From the NCBI GenBank assembly GCA_033032175.1, contig CM065321.1, forward strand, positions 5,168,501-5,232,500: a stretch of 64,000 nt of DNA, read 5' to 3'. Numbering within the stretch: the stretch's first letter is position 1; each line of letters starts with the position of its first letter. Source of the DNA: Saturnia japonica (taxonomy: Eukaryota > Arthropoda > Insecta > Lepidoptera > Saturniidae). Position numbers and translations under genes: made by a program. The notes beneath the pieces are model-generated. The model saw only the letters and a list, made by a program, of their open reading frames with translations. It did not search any database and had not been told where the DNA came from. Positions 10,485 to 22,331 of the stretch are shown in pieces.

Positions 10485-10929
10485 ATTTAACTGTATGTAA
10501 ATACTGTTTCTGTATATACAATGCTTTGATCAATAATATTAGCTATTTTTTCTATATGTATTTTTGTTGATAGTAATTTTTTAGGGCTACCTACAATGAA
10601 AGTTTATAAAATATCATTGGCTACCTGGAATTTATGGGGCGTCAAGCGTTGCGGTGTATAATTGTAAATTTACGTAACTTATAGATGATAGGCCTAGGTT
10701 TAAACAAAGCAATCATTTGCAATCTTATATTGACTCAATTTTATGGAAATACTAACGTCTAGATTTTTAGTATGCAAACAATTTTACACCTAACACTGTC
10801 ACTGTGTACCTAAATCAAATATTTATCGACACTCCTCATACTAAAATCTGACTAATAAACATTTTTTATCAAATCTTATTATATTAAGTGAGCAATTCTT
10901 ATAAATGTAATATATGTAACTGGTTTCTC
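10485..10929. other. AT-rich DNA, nothing recognised
   Basis: No supported open frame, RNA gene or repeat in this stretch. Confidence 0.4.
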
Positions 10930-11048
10930 GAAACGGCTCGAACGATTTGGATGAAACTTTTTATTTAGATAATGTTATACATTCCAAGTATACCTAGATA
11001 GGTGTTTTTTTTTGTAAGACACCGAGCGTAGTTCGGTCGCCCAGATAT
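10925..11048 (+). repeat. Fragment of a common lepidopteran dispersed repeat
   Basis: Contains the wording GAACGATTTGGATGAAACTT followed by a T-run and TTCGGTCGCCCAGAT, a phrase I recognise from dispersed, probably Helitron-related insect repeats. Boundaries are approximate. Confidence 0.4.
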
Positions 11049-11549
11049 AAAGATTAATTCGTGGGCCTGTGTTCACGAATAGACGCGCTAAATAAACGCA
11101 ATAATTTGGCAGAAAATATTTAATAATTTAGTTACATTTAATAAAGTTCAAAACGCAAATTAAAATTAAATCGATAGTATGGTTGAATGGCAGAACAGGA
11201 TAATTGTGTTTGATTGGATCGTGAATATTCAGTCATCAAGTGGGCGCAGTGAACGCATGATCTATATTTAACATCACACAGACATCATGGATCAAGATTA
11301 TGTAAATGTGATGTCAAATTAAGGTAAAGTGTTCACCGGGGAATGGAAGATTATAATAGGGATCTGTGCTCGACTGGGTTACGACCAACATATTCATGGT
11401 GATAAGCCCGTCTGATGTTTAGAGAGATCAATGCGACAAGCGCAATACGACCACGTAAAATGAGCGACTAAATCTTAACGAAATCGTCGCACGACCGAGT
11501 TGCACATTTGGTATTACGTACGCGGTCGCAGTTTAATTTATGCTCAGTA
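11049..11549. other. Unassigned DNA between repeats
   Basis: Moderate GC, no open frame of note. The following LINE appears to begin abruptly at about 11550, so this is probably the pre-insertion locus rather than a LINE leader. Confidence 0.35.
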
Positions 11550-11554
11550 TCTAA

Positions 11555-11700
11555 GAGATGGTAAAGAGTTGGGAGTAGGGCAATTTGGTTATGGGCAACG
11601 GAACCCTAGGGGCCAGAGGTTGGCCGATTTTATGGAGAAAGAGGGACTCTTTATGATGAACTCTTTCTTCCAGAAGCCACCTCATAGGAAATGGACCTGA
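11555..11700 (+). pseudogene. Truncated LINE endonuclease, N-terminal piece
   Basis: The frame reads VGQFGYGQRNPRGQRLADF and ends at PPHRKWT. The same domain continues in another frame from 11691, showing a small indel near 11697. Catalytic residues upstream of this segment are missing because of the 5' truncation. Confidence 0.7.
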
Positions 11701-13760
11701 ATGAGCCCGATGGTTCCACGAAAAATGAGATAGACTTCATCATGACCACGAAGAGGCAAATATTCAATGATGTCACTGTGATCCACAGAGTGAAAACCGG
11801 CAGTGATCACCGAATGGTTAGAGGCACATTGAATATCAATCTAAAAATAGAAAGGTCTCGCCTGATGAAGTCTACGCTCCGACCCTCTAATGCTCAACTC
11901 TCAAACCCCGAGAGCTTTCAACTCGAATTGAAAAACCAATTCGATTGCCTAGATAGTTGCGTCTCCGTAAATGATATTAGTAATAGGCTGGTAGAAACTG
12001 TCCATGCGGTTGGGTCCAAGTTCTTTAAAACTCACCGTAGCAATAGGACTCAAAAGATATCAGATCAAACCCGAAAACTCATGGCGGATCGGCGTGATAT
12101 GGCGCTGCAGTCTTCCGATGACGCTAAGTCCTATAGGCAGCTCAATAGATCTATTCATAAATCCTTGCGACACGATGTCCGGTCTTACAATACCAAAAGT
12201 ATTAAAGATACGATAGAGCGGAATAAAGGCTCCAAAGTGTTCGCAAGGAATGCATCTATTGGGCAGAGCCAGTTGACGAAGCTGAAAATGGATGATGGCA
12301 GCGTAGCGTCCACCAAGCCAGAGGTATTAAGGGAGATCGAAAGGTTCTATGGGCAGTTATATACCTCGTCAACTAAGCCTGTTACCAGCCCGGCTAAAGA
12401 TCCGAGAGCCGGGCTGACCCGACACTATACCGAAGATATCCCCGACATCACCCTGTACAAGATTAGGATGGCCCTTAAACTGTTTAAGAACAACAAGGCG
12501 CCGGGTGATGACGGAATTACATCAGAGCTTCTTAAAGCGCGTGGAACACCGGTACTTAAGGTCCTGCAGAAGCTCTTTAATTCCGTTATACTCGAGGGTA
12601 AAACGCCGGAAACGTGGGGTGGCAGCGTGGTGGTCCTGTTCTTCAAGAAAGGTGATAAAACCTTATTGAAGAACTATCGGCCCATCTCGTTGCTGAGCCA
12701 TGTTTATAAGCTGTTTTCGAGGGTCATCACGAATCGTCTCGAGCACAAGTTTGATGACTTCCAGCCTCCCGAACAAGCCGGTTTCCGAAAAGGCTTTAGC
12801 ACCGTAGACCACATCTATACGCTGCGGCAGATTATACAGAAGACTGAGGAGTATAATCTGCCTTTATGCTTAGCGTTCGTGGACTACGAAAAAGCTTTTG
12901 ATTCGGTCGAAACCTGGGCAGTGTTGCAGTCTCTCCAGCGGTGCCGTATTGACTATCGATATATCGAAGTGTTGAAGTGCTTGTACAACAACGCCACCAT
13001 GTCGGTCCGAGTACAGGAGCTGTGCACGAAGGCAATTCCTTTGAGAAGAGGCGTTAGACAGGGTGACGTAATATCTCCGAAACTGTTTACCGCCGCTCTA
13101 GAGGACGCCTTCAAGCTCCTGGAATGGCAAGGACTCGGCATCAATGTCAATGGCGAGTACATCACTTACCTTCGATTTGCTGACGACATCGTAGTCATGG
13201 CAGAATCGCTGGAAGATCTTGGCACAGTGCTCGATGACCTCGACAAAGTTTCTCAACAGGTGGGCCTTAAAATGAACATGGACAAGACGAAAATCATGTC
13301 AAATGTCCATGTAGTGCCCACCCCAGTATAAGTTGGGAACTCTTGTCTAGAAGTTGTTGAAGAATATGTCTACCTGGGACAAACAGTCCAGTTAGGTAGG
13401 CCCAACTTTGAAAAAGAGGTCAGTCGACGAATCCAACTCGGCTGGGCAGCGTTCGGGAAACTGCGCGACGTCTTCTCGTCCAAAATACCTCAGTGCCTCA
13501 AGACGAAAGTCTTTGACCAGTGTGTGTTGCCAGTGATGACATACGGCACAGAGACGTGGTCGCTCACTGTGGGCCTCGTAAGAAAGCTCAAGGTCGCTCA
13601 GCGAGCTATGGAGAGGGCTATGCTTGATGTTTCTCTACGAGATCAAATCAGAAATGAGGAGATCCGTAGACAAACTAAGGTTACCGACATAGCCAAAAGG
13701 ATTAGCAAGTTGAAGTGGCAGTGGGCGGGGCACATTGTTCGGAGAACTGACGACTGTTGA
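11691..13760 (+). pseudogene. RTE-like LINE endonuclease C-terminus and reverse transcriptase
   Basis: Open for 546 codons to a single TAA at 13329-13331, then open in the same frame to 13760. Visible are NEIDFIM and GSDHRMVRG (endonuclease end). RT motifs are APGDDGITSELLK, FFKKGDKTLLKNYRPISLLS, EQAGFRKGFSTVDHI, FVDYEKAFDS (motif A), RRGVRQGDVISPKLF (motif B) and LRFADDIVVM (motif C). GLKMNMDKTKIM, YVYLGQ and AGHIVRR follow in the C-terminal part. All catalytic Asp residues are present. Apart from the TAA and the upstream frameshift the RT is intact, so the copy is young or was recently active. It lacks the 5' part of the ORF and so could not encode a complete enzyme. Confidence 0.88.
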
Positions 13761-14330
13761 GGCAGAAAGGTTCTCGAGTGGAGACCACGCACCAGAAAGC
13801 GCAGCGTAGGACGGCCCCCCACAAGATGGAAAGACGACATAATAAAGGTCGCTGGGAGCCGTTGGGTGCAGGCCGCATAAGATCGGTCGCTCTGGAGATC
13901 TATGGGGGAGGCCTAAGTTCAGCAGTGGACGTCCTGCGGCTGAAATGATGATGATGAATGATGATGATCTAATTTGTCGCTCGGAACCAAATCTTCATAG
14001 AAACTAGCGCCATGGTTACAGTAAGCAAAAGTTTTTTTTTCTATTTAATAGCAACTGTGTTCTTACACAATATTCTGCCAAAGTCACATGTATAGAATAT
14101 CTTTACAAGTAACTTGCAATCGTCAAACATAGTTGTAGAAGTTTTACAATGTTTTTATTTTTTAAACAAATGTGTTATTTTGTTTTGTGATAAAAATAAA
14201 GTAAATATGTTGTAATAACGTGTATGGTCGCGATTGTTAAAAATATGGAATATTGTGAAAACTAAATTGTATATTTTGTGTTGCTCCTTTTAGGATAGGA
14301 AATACATAAGTTTTACCGTGCTCTGTAATA

Positions 14331-14690
14331 ATATCTATATATTAATACGTGAAGCGAAAGCTTTCGGTACATTTTTAAGCGTATTGCGTGCACAGAAAAC
14401 TGAGATTTGGCATAGTTAAATTTTATATGGAGAAGGAGTGCAGAAAGCTAAAATTTATCTATAAAATCTGTTACTAAAATATTAATTATAATAACAATTG
14501 ATACTGCGAATCCTAAACTGACAAGTGCCATTGAACTTAGACCCCTCCAAAATATTGACATTGTCACTCAATGACAAGTGACAGCAAGTGATATTAGCAA
14601 GTATTCATTGTTTAGGTTTATACTGTGAATGTCAAACAGAAAATAGTCTATTATCAAAAAGTACCTGGTCGAATTTCGACCTTAGGGCGA
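14331..14690 (+). repeat. Dispersed repeat, partner of 42640-43300
   Basis: Two blocks match the reverse complement of 42640-43300: TATTAATACGTGAAGCG... at 14340-14470, and GTGCCATTGAACTTAG... with AGTGACAGCAAGTGATAT at 14525-14690. The partner has about 330 extra bases between the blocks. Likely copies of a non-autonomous transposon; class not determined. Confidence 0.6.
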
Positions 14691-15299
14691 TCGCTAGTAA
14701 ATATTATTATCAAATAATATTTATAATACAATGCAATTGTAATAATATTATAATCATTAACACGAAGTAAATACTGAATATTAACATATAGTATTATCTT
14801 CACTTTCTTTTTGTTTTGTCGTGTTTCGGGATCACCCAGTGTATTTATTTCACATATTCACTAAGTTATTTTACATGTATCGGGCGTTCCATGACGGCCA
14901 ACTTTTTTATATTACTTTTATAGATGTATGTAGTAATAAAAAATATTAATATTCACGGGTATTCTTTTCGACACATAAAAAGTTTTTTTTTTTTAAACTG
15001 TTATACTCCTGGTAGAGAAGATAAATCTGTAAAAATCTGATAGCCCATACTTAAATGTTACAATGTATTCATTGCTGATAACCAATCGCGTTTAAGATGT
15101 CTTATCTATTATTACAACTAGCTGGCCTGGTAGAACCCGATTTTTGTTCCTGAAAACTTTCCCAGGACCATGACGAACAAAGTAAAATTAGAATTACGCA
15201 TATCCATCGTTCGCAAGTTCATAAAAAATATAATAGAAAAAAACAATGTCAGTTATTCCAAGAATATTTAAAAAGAACAGAGATTTTTTATTCAGATTT
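14691..15299. other. AT-rich DNA, nothing recognised
   Basis: A phrase near 15117-15180 (CTAGCTGGCC... TGAAAACTTTCCCAGGACC) has a Helitron-end flavour, but boundaries cannot be set. Confidence 0.35.
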
Positions 15300-15540
15300 C
15301 TCTCTACTTCGGGCAGTCCTACTGGTGGTATACCTCCACCCTACAAACGATCGCAGCCAAATAATCTTATGTTGTGGACCTGCAGTGAGTAGGGTTTCCA
15401 GAACTCATTGGGGTATTCAACTCGGGGGGTTCAAGGTCGGGAACGCGCTTGTGATACTTATTGTATTACAAGTGACCTTAGGCTGTGGTAGCCGCTTACT
15501 ATCAGACGGGCAGTATGTTCGTTTGCCACCTTTGTAGTAT
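15300..15540 (-). repeat. SINE-like dispersed repeat, family C, copy 1
   Basis: Shares most of its length with 30310-30545 (same orientation) and with 61305-61440 (opposite). Common phrases are GTGGCATACCTCCACC-like, AGGGTTTCCAGAA, AAGGTCGGGAACGCGCT and GCCGCTTACTATCAGACGGGC. I recognise the reverse complement (GCCCGCCTGATGGTAAGC... GTTGCCGACCTTGAACCC) as a very common lepidopteran repeat. Its open frame is a shadow and not a gene. Confidence 0.65.
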
Positions 15541-15728
15541 AATTTTCTTTCCAATTTTCCGAATCATTTTTCAAATTTTCTTTTCCCTAAAAATGTTATA
15601 TAACAACACAGAAAAAATAAGAGTTAACTAAATTGGTCCAGCCTTTCTCAAGTGATGCGCTTACCGGTGCATAACATTTTATTTATATTTATATAGGTAT
15701 GAGATGTGTCTGTAAGTACATTATAATA

Positions 15729-17018
15729 TTAGGTCCTTACACATGAAATTAGCATTTTGTCGTACTGACCACTTTGATCTGAAATATCTCCTATTTGGTT
15801 AAGAATTCCAAATTCAAATTTATTAATTCATTTAGCTGGTACATTTGAGTTTTGAAAACAGTCATTCGTTTGTTTTTTCCTCATTATTCTTTTCTTTGGT
15901 GTCGCTTATTACCGCACAATGGAAAACATGAAATATCGGTATATTTACGAGTACGAGTTATACCGTGGCACCAGCGCTGAAGAATCAGCTCGAAGGATTA
16001 ATGATGTGTACGGCGCTGGTGTCGCAAAAGAAAGCATGGTACGTTTTTGGTTTCAACGTTTTCGTTCTGGAAATTTCGAGCTTCAGAACCAACCTCGTGG
16101 ACGGCCGGAGACCAAAGTGGAAAATGAAAAATTAAAGGCTATTGTGGAAGCGGATCCATCACAAATCACTTCAGAGATAGCTGCAGGCTTCGTGGTAAGT
16201 GATAAAACTGTATTAATCCACTTGAAGCAAATCGGGAAAGTAAAAAAACTTGAACGATTGGTACCTCATTAATTGAGTGAATCGAACTTGCAAACACGCG
16301 TCGATTGCTGTGTTACTTTGCTGAACCGACACAATAATGAAGGGATTTTAAATCGAATCATTACTTGTGATGAAAAGTGGATACTGTACGATAGTCGGAA
16401 GCACTCGTCGCAATGGCTGAACCCTGGAGACCCAGCCAAATTTGCCCTAAATGAAAATTGACTCAGAAAAAGTTACTTGTGAGTGTTTGGTGGACTAACA
16501 CCGATGTCGTTCACTATAGCTTTCTAAAATTTGGCCAAACGATTACGGCAGATATCTATTGTCAGAAACTGCAAACCATGAAGGAAGAACTAGGTGCTGA
16601 ACAACCGAGATTGGTCAATCGCTCTAGGCCATTGCTGCTTCACGACAACGCAAGACCACACACTACACAACAAACAACCACTAAGTTAGATGAGCTACAA
16701 TTGGAATGTCTGCGACATCCACCATACTCCCCGGACCTTATTCCGACAGATTACCATTTTTTCCGGAATTTGGACAATTTCTTACAAGGAAAAAAATTCA
16801 ACTCCGATGCGGCAGTCCAAACCGCCTTCAAAGAGTTTATTGATTCTCGCCCCCAAGGTTTTTTTTAGTAAAGGAATCAATGAACTACCTATGAGATGGC
16901 AAAAATGCATAGATAACAACGGTGCATACTTTGATTAATTAAATATACATATTTTACCAAAAAAAAAATTGACTTTATATTCCTCCCGTACAAAACGCCA
17001 ATTTCATATGTTGCCTAA
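15729..17018 (+). mobile_element. mariner element, inactivated
   Basis: About 1290 bp with imperfect terminal inverted repeats: TTAGGTCCTTACACATGAAA at the left, and a right end whose complement reads TTAGGCAACATATGAAATTG. A TA lies just outside the left end; the right flank is CG, so the target duplication is lost on that side. It encloses a transposase pseudogene. Very similar termini occur at 59850-60831, so both belong to one mariner group. Confidence 0.88.
15919..16938 (+). pseudogene. mariner transposase, DD34D type
   Basis: About 340 codons from ATG 15919 to TAA 16938. The N-terminal helix-turn-helix region has YELYRGTSAEESARRINDVYG and FWFQRFRSGNFEL, then GRP. Catalytic blocks are CDEKWI (first Asp), LLHDNARPHT (second Asp) and YSPDLIPTDYHFF (third Asp, 34 residues between Asp 2 and 3). 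The signature WVPH-like motif reads RLVPH. It is broken by a TAA at 16270-16272, a frameshift near 16460 and another near 16865; the C-terminus MRWQKCIDNNGAYFD is still visible. All three Asp codons survive. It is a cut-and-paste transposase fossil. Confidence 0.88.
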
Positions 17019-17039
17019 CGCACTGACCACGAACCAGCC

Positions 17040-17170
17040 GCCCAGTTAACGCCACACTAATTCTCTGTTTTTTTTTCAGAACTGACTACACTGTTAACCT
17101 TAGGGGCCCTAAAGCCGCTGCGGCTTTTACAGCTTCACCGGACTAGTAATTCTCTGGAATTTCCCCGTCC
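17040..17170. repeat. Helitron-related fragment
   Basis: Contains GCCCTAAAGCCGCTGCGGCTTTTACAGCTTCACCGG, echoing 31985-32025 and 56905-56950, and the minus-strand Helitron at 37850-37900. It is a short remnant with unclear ends. Confidence 0.4.
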
Positions 17171-17450
17171 TAACATCCGTTTCGAAATCTCACAATAGAA
17201 GAAATATTCGTTTTAGTGTAAACGACTTCTATTATAAAAACTGAAAATTTGATTTAGTATAAGAATATTAGGGAGTAATATTAGTTAGTTATGAAACGTA
17301 TAAAATATATTATTTTAGGCTAGGTTTAAAAGTAATCTCTATGGATGTTAAGTGACAATGTTACCAAAGAGCCTGTATGTAGAGATTTTACTTCGTAATA
17401 CGACTAAATCGTCCTTGAATAAACCAATATGATAACAAAAGTAAATGTAA

Positions 17451-18299
17451 CTAGCGACCCGCCCCAGCTTAGCATGGGTACAATTTACAAAGTGGTATAA
17501 GTATTTTATGTTAAAAAGCCTGATTTATATTTTATCGCTTTAATATTGACAGTTCTCTTCATGACTGACTCATTAGCCCAATGGTCCTAAACGCGAATGC
17601 TATGCTCGAGGTTCTAGGTTCGATTCTCATGACAAGCAAAGTGCTATTGGGTTTTCCTATGAAATTCTCAGTAGCAGCTTGGAGTTTGGCTTTGTGCCCG
17701 ATTAATGGCAATAGGATCGCCCCCTATTACATGGAACCTAAAACATATCGGGTGCACACCTCTGCCTAACACTTCGGGGATACAGGCGTGACGGTATGTT
17801 ATGTAACTTCATAGTTACGAACGGTGCGCTTAGCTCGAATGCCAAAGTTAACTAACAAACTTATCTGAATAAACATTAATACTGAATTGGAGAAAATAGC
17901 TTCGCAAATAACGTAATATTTTAAATTATTATTTTGAAGATAAAAATGGTTACTGTGAGTCAACCTTAGGAAATAAAGATATACCATCGTAGATTCTACT
18001 CTAGGCTTTATGAAGAAATACATTTCTTTAGAACATTATTTAGATTTATCTCATAAGGTTTTAGCCAGTGTAAACCATAAATGCGTCCGAAAAGATTTTT
18101 TTACGACTTGATTACAAATAATTGTTTTTTCTATGACCTATACAAAAACTTAATTGGAATGTATTGTATATATAAAACTTCCGTAAAAGTCTCTAAATGG
18201 TAGTGAAAACCGCATTAAAATCCGTTGCATAGTTTAAAAGATCTAATAGTACATAGGGACAGACAGCGGGAAGCTACTTTACTTTATAATATGTATAGA
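17451..18299 (-). mobile_element. Helitron-like element A carrying a SINE
   Basis: On the minus strand it starts TCTATACATATTATAAAG (18299) and ends CTAG (17454-17451), the expected Helitron-type termini, 849 bp. A SINE lies inside at about 17567-17804. The same 3' segment (CTAGCGACCCGCCCCAGCTT... ACAATTTACAAAGTGGT... TTTATCGCTTTAATATT) next to the same SINE occurs at 46714-47070 and 41945-42254. A SINE-free relative is at 62288-62699. It has no Rep/helicase coding, so it is non-autonomous. Confidence 0.7.
17567..17804 (+). repeat. tRNA-derived SINE (family A) inside Helitron A
   Basis: The head has a box-A-like TTAGCCCAATGGTCC and a box-B-like GGTTCGATTCTC. The body is CAGTAGCAGCTTGGAGTTTGG and ATTAATGGCAATAGG, and the tail is ACAGGCGTGACGGTATGTTATGT. 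TAACTTCATAGTT follows it, and CTTCATGACT precedes it, a remnant of the target duplication. Confidence 0.75.
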
Positions 18300-19550
18300 A
18301 GATAAACATACATTGATAATAAAACCTATACATGGAAATAATATAATTTTATTCAACACAAATTATATAAATATATTCCCTGTATTTATAATCAGCCTGA
18401 GAGATATACACACTTAAACCCATTTCTCAAGCATTGTAACTACTATAAACTTTACCTACTTATCTCGAATGTCCACTTTATACCGAGATAAGTGAAGAAA
18501 AGAAAGCTTGAATTGAAGCTGATTTGCCAGTCTTCTGTCCCGCCCAGCTTTAGCTCCGCCTTCGTTCGACTGGGCGGCTTTAGAAACTGGGTATCCGACC
18601 AGTATGTTATTAACTGTTGTAAGGTGCGTACGTATTATAATTATAGCTAAAATTATTTTGTTTACGCAAATATTATATTGCTCCGGGGACGGTGTCTTCG
18701 AGGGTGTTAGGTAAGTATTAGTGACAGATTTTACAAATTAAATTTTTATGTATAAAAGTTAACAAGCACCTATTACAGTCATTCTTTACTTTGCTTAAAT
18801 ATATAAAATCAAATTATACTATAATTATCACGTACCTATCAAAGTTTCCGTGTTAGTTTGTGCAACTTCTCGACACAAGATAGAAACTTTGTGACAAGAA
18901 TTTAATCTAAGTATAAATAACAACAAAAATTCTACTTGGATCATAAGAAAAAGTGACTTACTTTTACTAGTGTAAATAACAGTATTTAATAATGATTAAA
19001 TATCCATTATTTAAGCAGTGACAGTGGTAATTTTTTTTAGTTTTCGTAGGTAGGTAGGTATGTTTTTAATCTAGACAACTAAAATATTTTTTCTAAAATG
19101 TATATATTTTATTTTTAAAACTTATGAATAAAATAATGTATTTTATTATGGATCTTTTAAACTTGAACTCGGAAAAGAGCGTTTAACAGTCACAAGTTTA
19201 AAAAAATAATAATTCGGAGTAATATTTCTATAGCAGTTATTGGGCCGAATAAAACGTATTTGTACAGAACAAATTAATAATTATGTTCGCTACACAAGTT
19301 TCAACTATCACATGTGCGGGAATCGAACCCGCTACTTATTAGGTTCTAACCTATAAACTTTCAATTTATGTTGTAAATAATCTTAGAAAACTTTTTATGC
19401 ATTCAAAGCAGTTTAAAAATATTACTTTGGATAAAAGTACAAAATTGTATCTACCTTTATATTTCGAAAATGCTCAATGTTTGAGCTACTTATCAAGTCA
19501 TGCGTGGCGTTTAGGACTTTCCATTGAAGCTACAACTAATAACTATGTAA
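18300..19550. other. AT-rich DNA with minor repeat remnants
   Basis: GTGCGGGAATCGAACCCGC at 19315-19333 resembles an inverted tRNA box B and is probably a SINE-head remnant like those at 39640 and 56045. Around 18530-18600 there is a GC-richer patch. Nothing gene-like was seen. Confidence 0.35.
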
Positions 19551-20181
19551 GGGACCATCCATAAATTACGTCGCACGAATTTCATGATTTTTTGACCCCT
19601 CCCCCGTCCTTGTCACAGCTGGTCACATTTGTGAGACCCCCCTACCTAGTGTGATGTCACATATTTCGCAATTTTATAAATAGAAATTTATGAAATTACA
19701 ACAGCAGTGTTCGGAAATTATTTTAATTTCCATTTAAATTATTTTTCAATAAAATTATTTCTAAGAAAAAATGGTGTACTTACATTGTCGATAATATTCT
19801 TAAAGTCGGTAACTTATTTTTCTTTGAACTATAAAGGTAATAAGTTTCAAATAATCGAATTGTAAAAGTTGTTAAATAAAACATTGCTATGTTCGAGATA
19901 CAGAAGTCCAATTTAATTTTTTCTCTGATTATTTTGACTAGAGGGTTGAGATTTAGTGCAACGGAGGTTTAGGGGCTTGAATGGAAGGGAACACATTCTT
20001 TCGAGTTTGGGAGGTTTTCGACTTAAAGAAGTTCTAATGTACTTAGATATTAAATATTATATTTTGAAAAAATGTGATGTCACAAAATTTGGTACCTCTC
20101 CCCATCCCTTGTCACAAAATGTCACACTTCGTCGACCCCCCTCCCTCTCAATAAACGTATGACGTAATTTATGGATGGCCC
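19551..20181. mobile_element. Long-armed inverted-repeat MITE (631 bp)
   Basis: The left end is GGGACCATCCATAAATTACG, and the complement of the right end is GGGCCATCCATAAATTACG. Imperfect symmetry continues inward for about 140 bp: GACCCCTCCCCC with TTGTCACA on one arm, and its complement with TGTGATGTCACA on the other. Flanks are GTAA at the left and TTAA at the right, compatible with a mutated TTAA target. No coding capacity. Confidence 0.75.
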
Positions 20182-21524
20182 TTAATCCATAAAATCCGAA
20201 AAGCTTATAAAAAATTAAGACGTCGCGATAGAACTGAAGATTTTAATGGAATTTCTTCTCATCCATCAGAGTAATTCCTAAAAAATAAATTTCAGTATAC
20301 AAATGAAATATGCACCAGAATACTATATAAAACGCGACCTTATCTGCCGGATAACACGCAAATTCTTCACTTCTTCAACAAGTCAACTCCATTTTGTTAG
20401 AATACTGAGATCATCATAAGACAGTCTATAAAATGAAATAATTACCCACTTGATAATGGCAGTAATAATGGTAATAAATAATATTTAATGTCGAGGATTA
20501 GTAATCAAGTTAAGAAAAAGAAGAATTCGCAAAAATTTGTACTATTATTTTTATAGAAGAGGTAGAATGTAAAATTAGTTCTAAAGTAGTCCGTCAAAAG
20601 CTTATTTTGTATGGCGGCGAGAAACGGTGTGACAAAGGGTGAAATGCACTATTGAATTATTTAGTAGCAGCTGCGTTGGGCGGTATTGTGGTTTTGTGAT
20701 CGGCGACTATAGAACAGTGGCAGTTCAAATACTCTAAATGACTCAACGATTCTTTGGGTTTTTAAATATTAATAACTAGTTGGGCTACGCGGTTTCACCC
20801 GCATATTACTTAAAAGAAATCACTGATTGATGATTTATAATACTTCAGTATAGATAATATTTTTATCGGATCGCACACCGAGTGTTGAATTATTTTAATT
20901 TTTCATTATCTGCTAAACTATATTGTCCAAATAACATGCTTTAAACGGCAAAATTGAACTTTATAAATAGTCTTATGTAAGGTTCGTAAGGATACAGTAA
21001 GTACCTACGTACGTACGATAGTGGCGTCTCCGTCGAAGAGAGTCAGTTGAAACTGTTGAGAATCTTCTAAGACTTATGTAGTGTTACTTTGAAACAAAAG
21101 GTACCTTGTAAGATAGTTACTGAAATTATTTCAACTATATATAAATGATTTCAACTAATCAAATTGTTAGTGATAAAATATTGTGACAACATTAAAAAGG
21201 TGAAGCTACTTTTTCAAATTGAGGCAGGATATTTTTTTCATCATTTCGCGTTGCCTCCCGGAAACTTTTTCGTTGGTTTTTTGTTCGCTTTGACAATACT
21301 TTCCCGCTTCTTGTCTCACAATTAGGCTTGTTGCCACAATCTTTTTAAATATTAGCATTATTTTTAAAAGTGAACGACACGTTTTAAAACTCTTCAACCA
21401 AAGCTATCGATTAATAATCGATTACGAATTAAATAGAAAAAAATAATGTAAATCTTTGTTTTCGTGTTGTGCAAACGTGTCACGTAGTTGACACATTTTC
21501 AAATAACAAAGTAAATTATTAAAA
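20182..21524. other. Unassigned AT-rich DNA
   Basis: A Helitron-end-like phrase (AACTAGTTGGGCTACGCGGTTTCACCCGC) lies at 20772-20800. A GC-richer patch at 20585-20715 (GTATGGCGGCGAGAAACGG, GCAGCTGCGTTGGGCGG) has no open frame. No gene supported. Confidence 0.35.
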
Positions 21525-21527
21525 ATG

Positions 21528-21717
21528 AAACAAAGAACCCAACTGCAACAAAAACACTTGACAAAAAAAAACACAATTAAGTCGAACCTAATGACAGCCT
21601 GTATGCTAAAATCCATCAAGCTGTTTAGGATACAGAGCGTGCCAAAATAGACATACATATATACATACATATGCTTTAAAAACATAACCCTCTTTTCGGA
21701 GTCTGGTAAAAAAGAAA
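21528..21717 (+). repeat. Dispersed repeat family E, copy 1
   Basis: Begins AAAGAACCCAACTGCAACAAAAACACTTGAC. It ends with ACATAACCCTC...TCGGAGTCTGGTAA. Full copy at 54945-55188; others at 26642-26870 and 27230-27288. Ends carry short inverted CCCGACTGC/GCAGTCGGG, so it is a small MITE-like element. Confidence 0.6.
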
Positions 21718-21854
21718 ACGGGTAAAAAATGATGTTTGTTCGTCCCGCATGATCTATGTGGTCTGATGGACTATTTTAGTACGTATCTAAATTAGTTTCG
21801 ATGTTTAGAGAGGTCTGCTAGATACTTATGCTCGAGGTTTACTTGCATGTCCAA

Positions 21855-22145
21855 ATCAAGAACAAGGAGATCCGCGCAAGAACCAAAGTCACTGACTTAG
21901 CTCTACTAATTGCTAGATTTAAATGACAGTGGACGGGGCACATAGTTTGTGGAATGGATGGCCGATGGAGCTGAAGGTTTCTCGAGTGGCAACTTCGCAG
22001 TGAGGGCAAACCAGCCACTAAGTGGACTGACGACCTGGTGAAGGTTGCGTACTTGCGTGAACTCGCTCGTTGCGAGCAGCGCAGGGTGCTTATGACAATC
22101 TTTGGGGGTAGCCTGTCTAGTAGTGGTTGGATATCTTTGTTAATA
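21855..22145 (+). pseudogene. RTE-like LINE 3' fragment
   Basis: The translation shows KNKEIRARTKVTDLA, QWTGHIV and a KWTDDLVKVA block, the same C-terminal RT tail seen at 13640-13940 in the second LINE. It has stops, and ends near TAATAATGATGTTG. This is a 5'-truncated remnant of about 290 bp. Confidence 0.7.
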
Positions 22146-22331
22146 ATGATGTTGTTTTTTTCTTAATTTGTCAACTTTGTACGTTCGAGTTAGTACCTTA
22201 GTTTATTACGCGGTAATTCGCCTCGTAATTTAGGTTTTACTTATACTATGGACGCACATTTAAAACTTACCTCGATAAGATAAAGAATCTACAAATTCGT
22301 TTCTTAAACTTAATAGTACCTAGTAATATAA

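Larger units (their letters stand above)
11550..13966 (+). mobile_element. 5'-truncated RTE-like LINE, lightly decayed
   Basis: Starts inside the endonuclease (FGYGQRNPRGQRL), continues through SDHR and a complete RT, and ends with the RT C-terminal region and a (GAT/ATG)n tail at 13945-13966. That tail is typical of RTE-type 3' ends. It has one frameshift at about 11697, one in-frame TAA at 13329-13331 and further stops near the end. The GC content is clearly higher than the flanks, as expected for a relatively recent arrival. Confidence 0.85.

Noticed and set aside
15325..15537. 70-codon frame starting MVYLHPTND
   Set aside because: Lies wholly inside SINE-like family C, which recurs at 30310 and 61305; not a gene.
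17581..17769. 62-codon frame and similar frames at 36916-37149, 46882-47121 and 41868-42076
   Set aside because: All are frames within copies of SINE family A.
19310..19340. tRNA-like GGGAATCGAACCCGC
   Set aside because: Only a box-B-like arm is present; no full cloverleaf could be formed, so it is taken as a SINE remnant.
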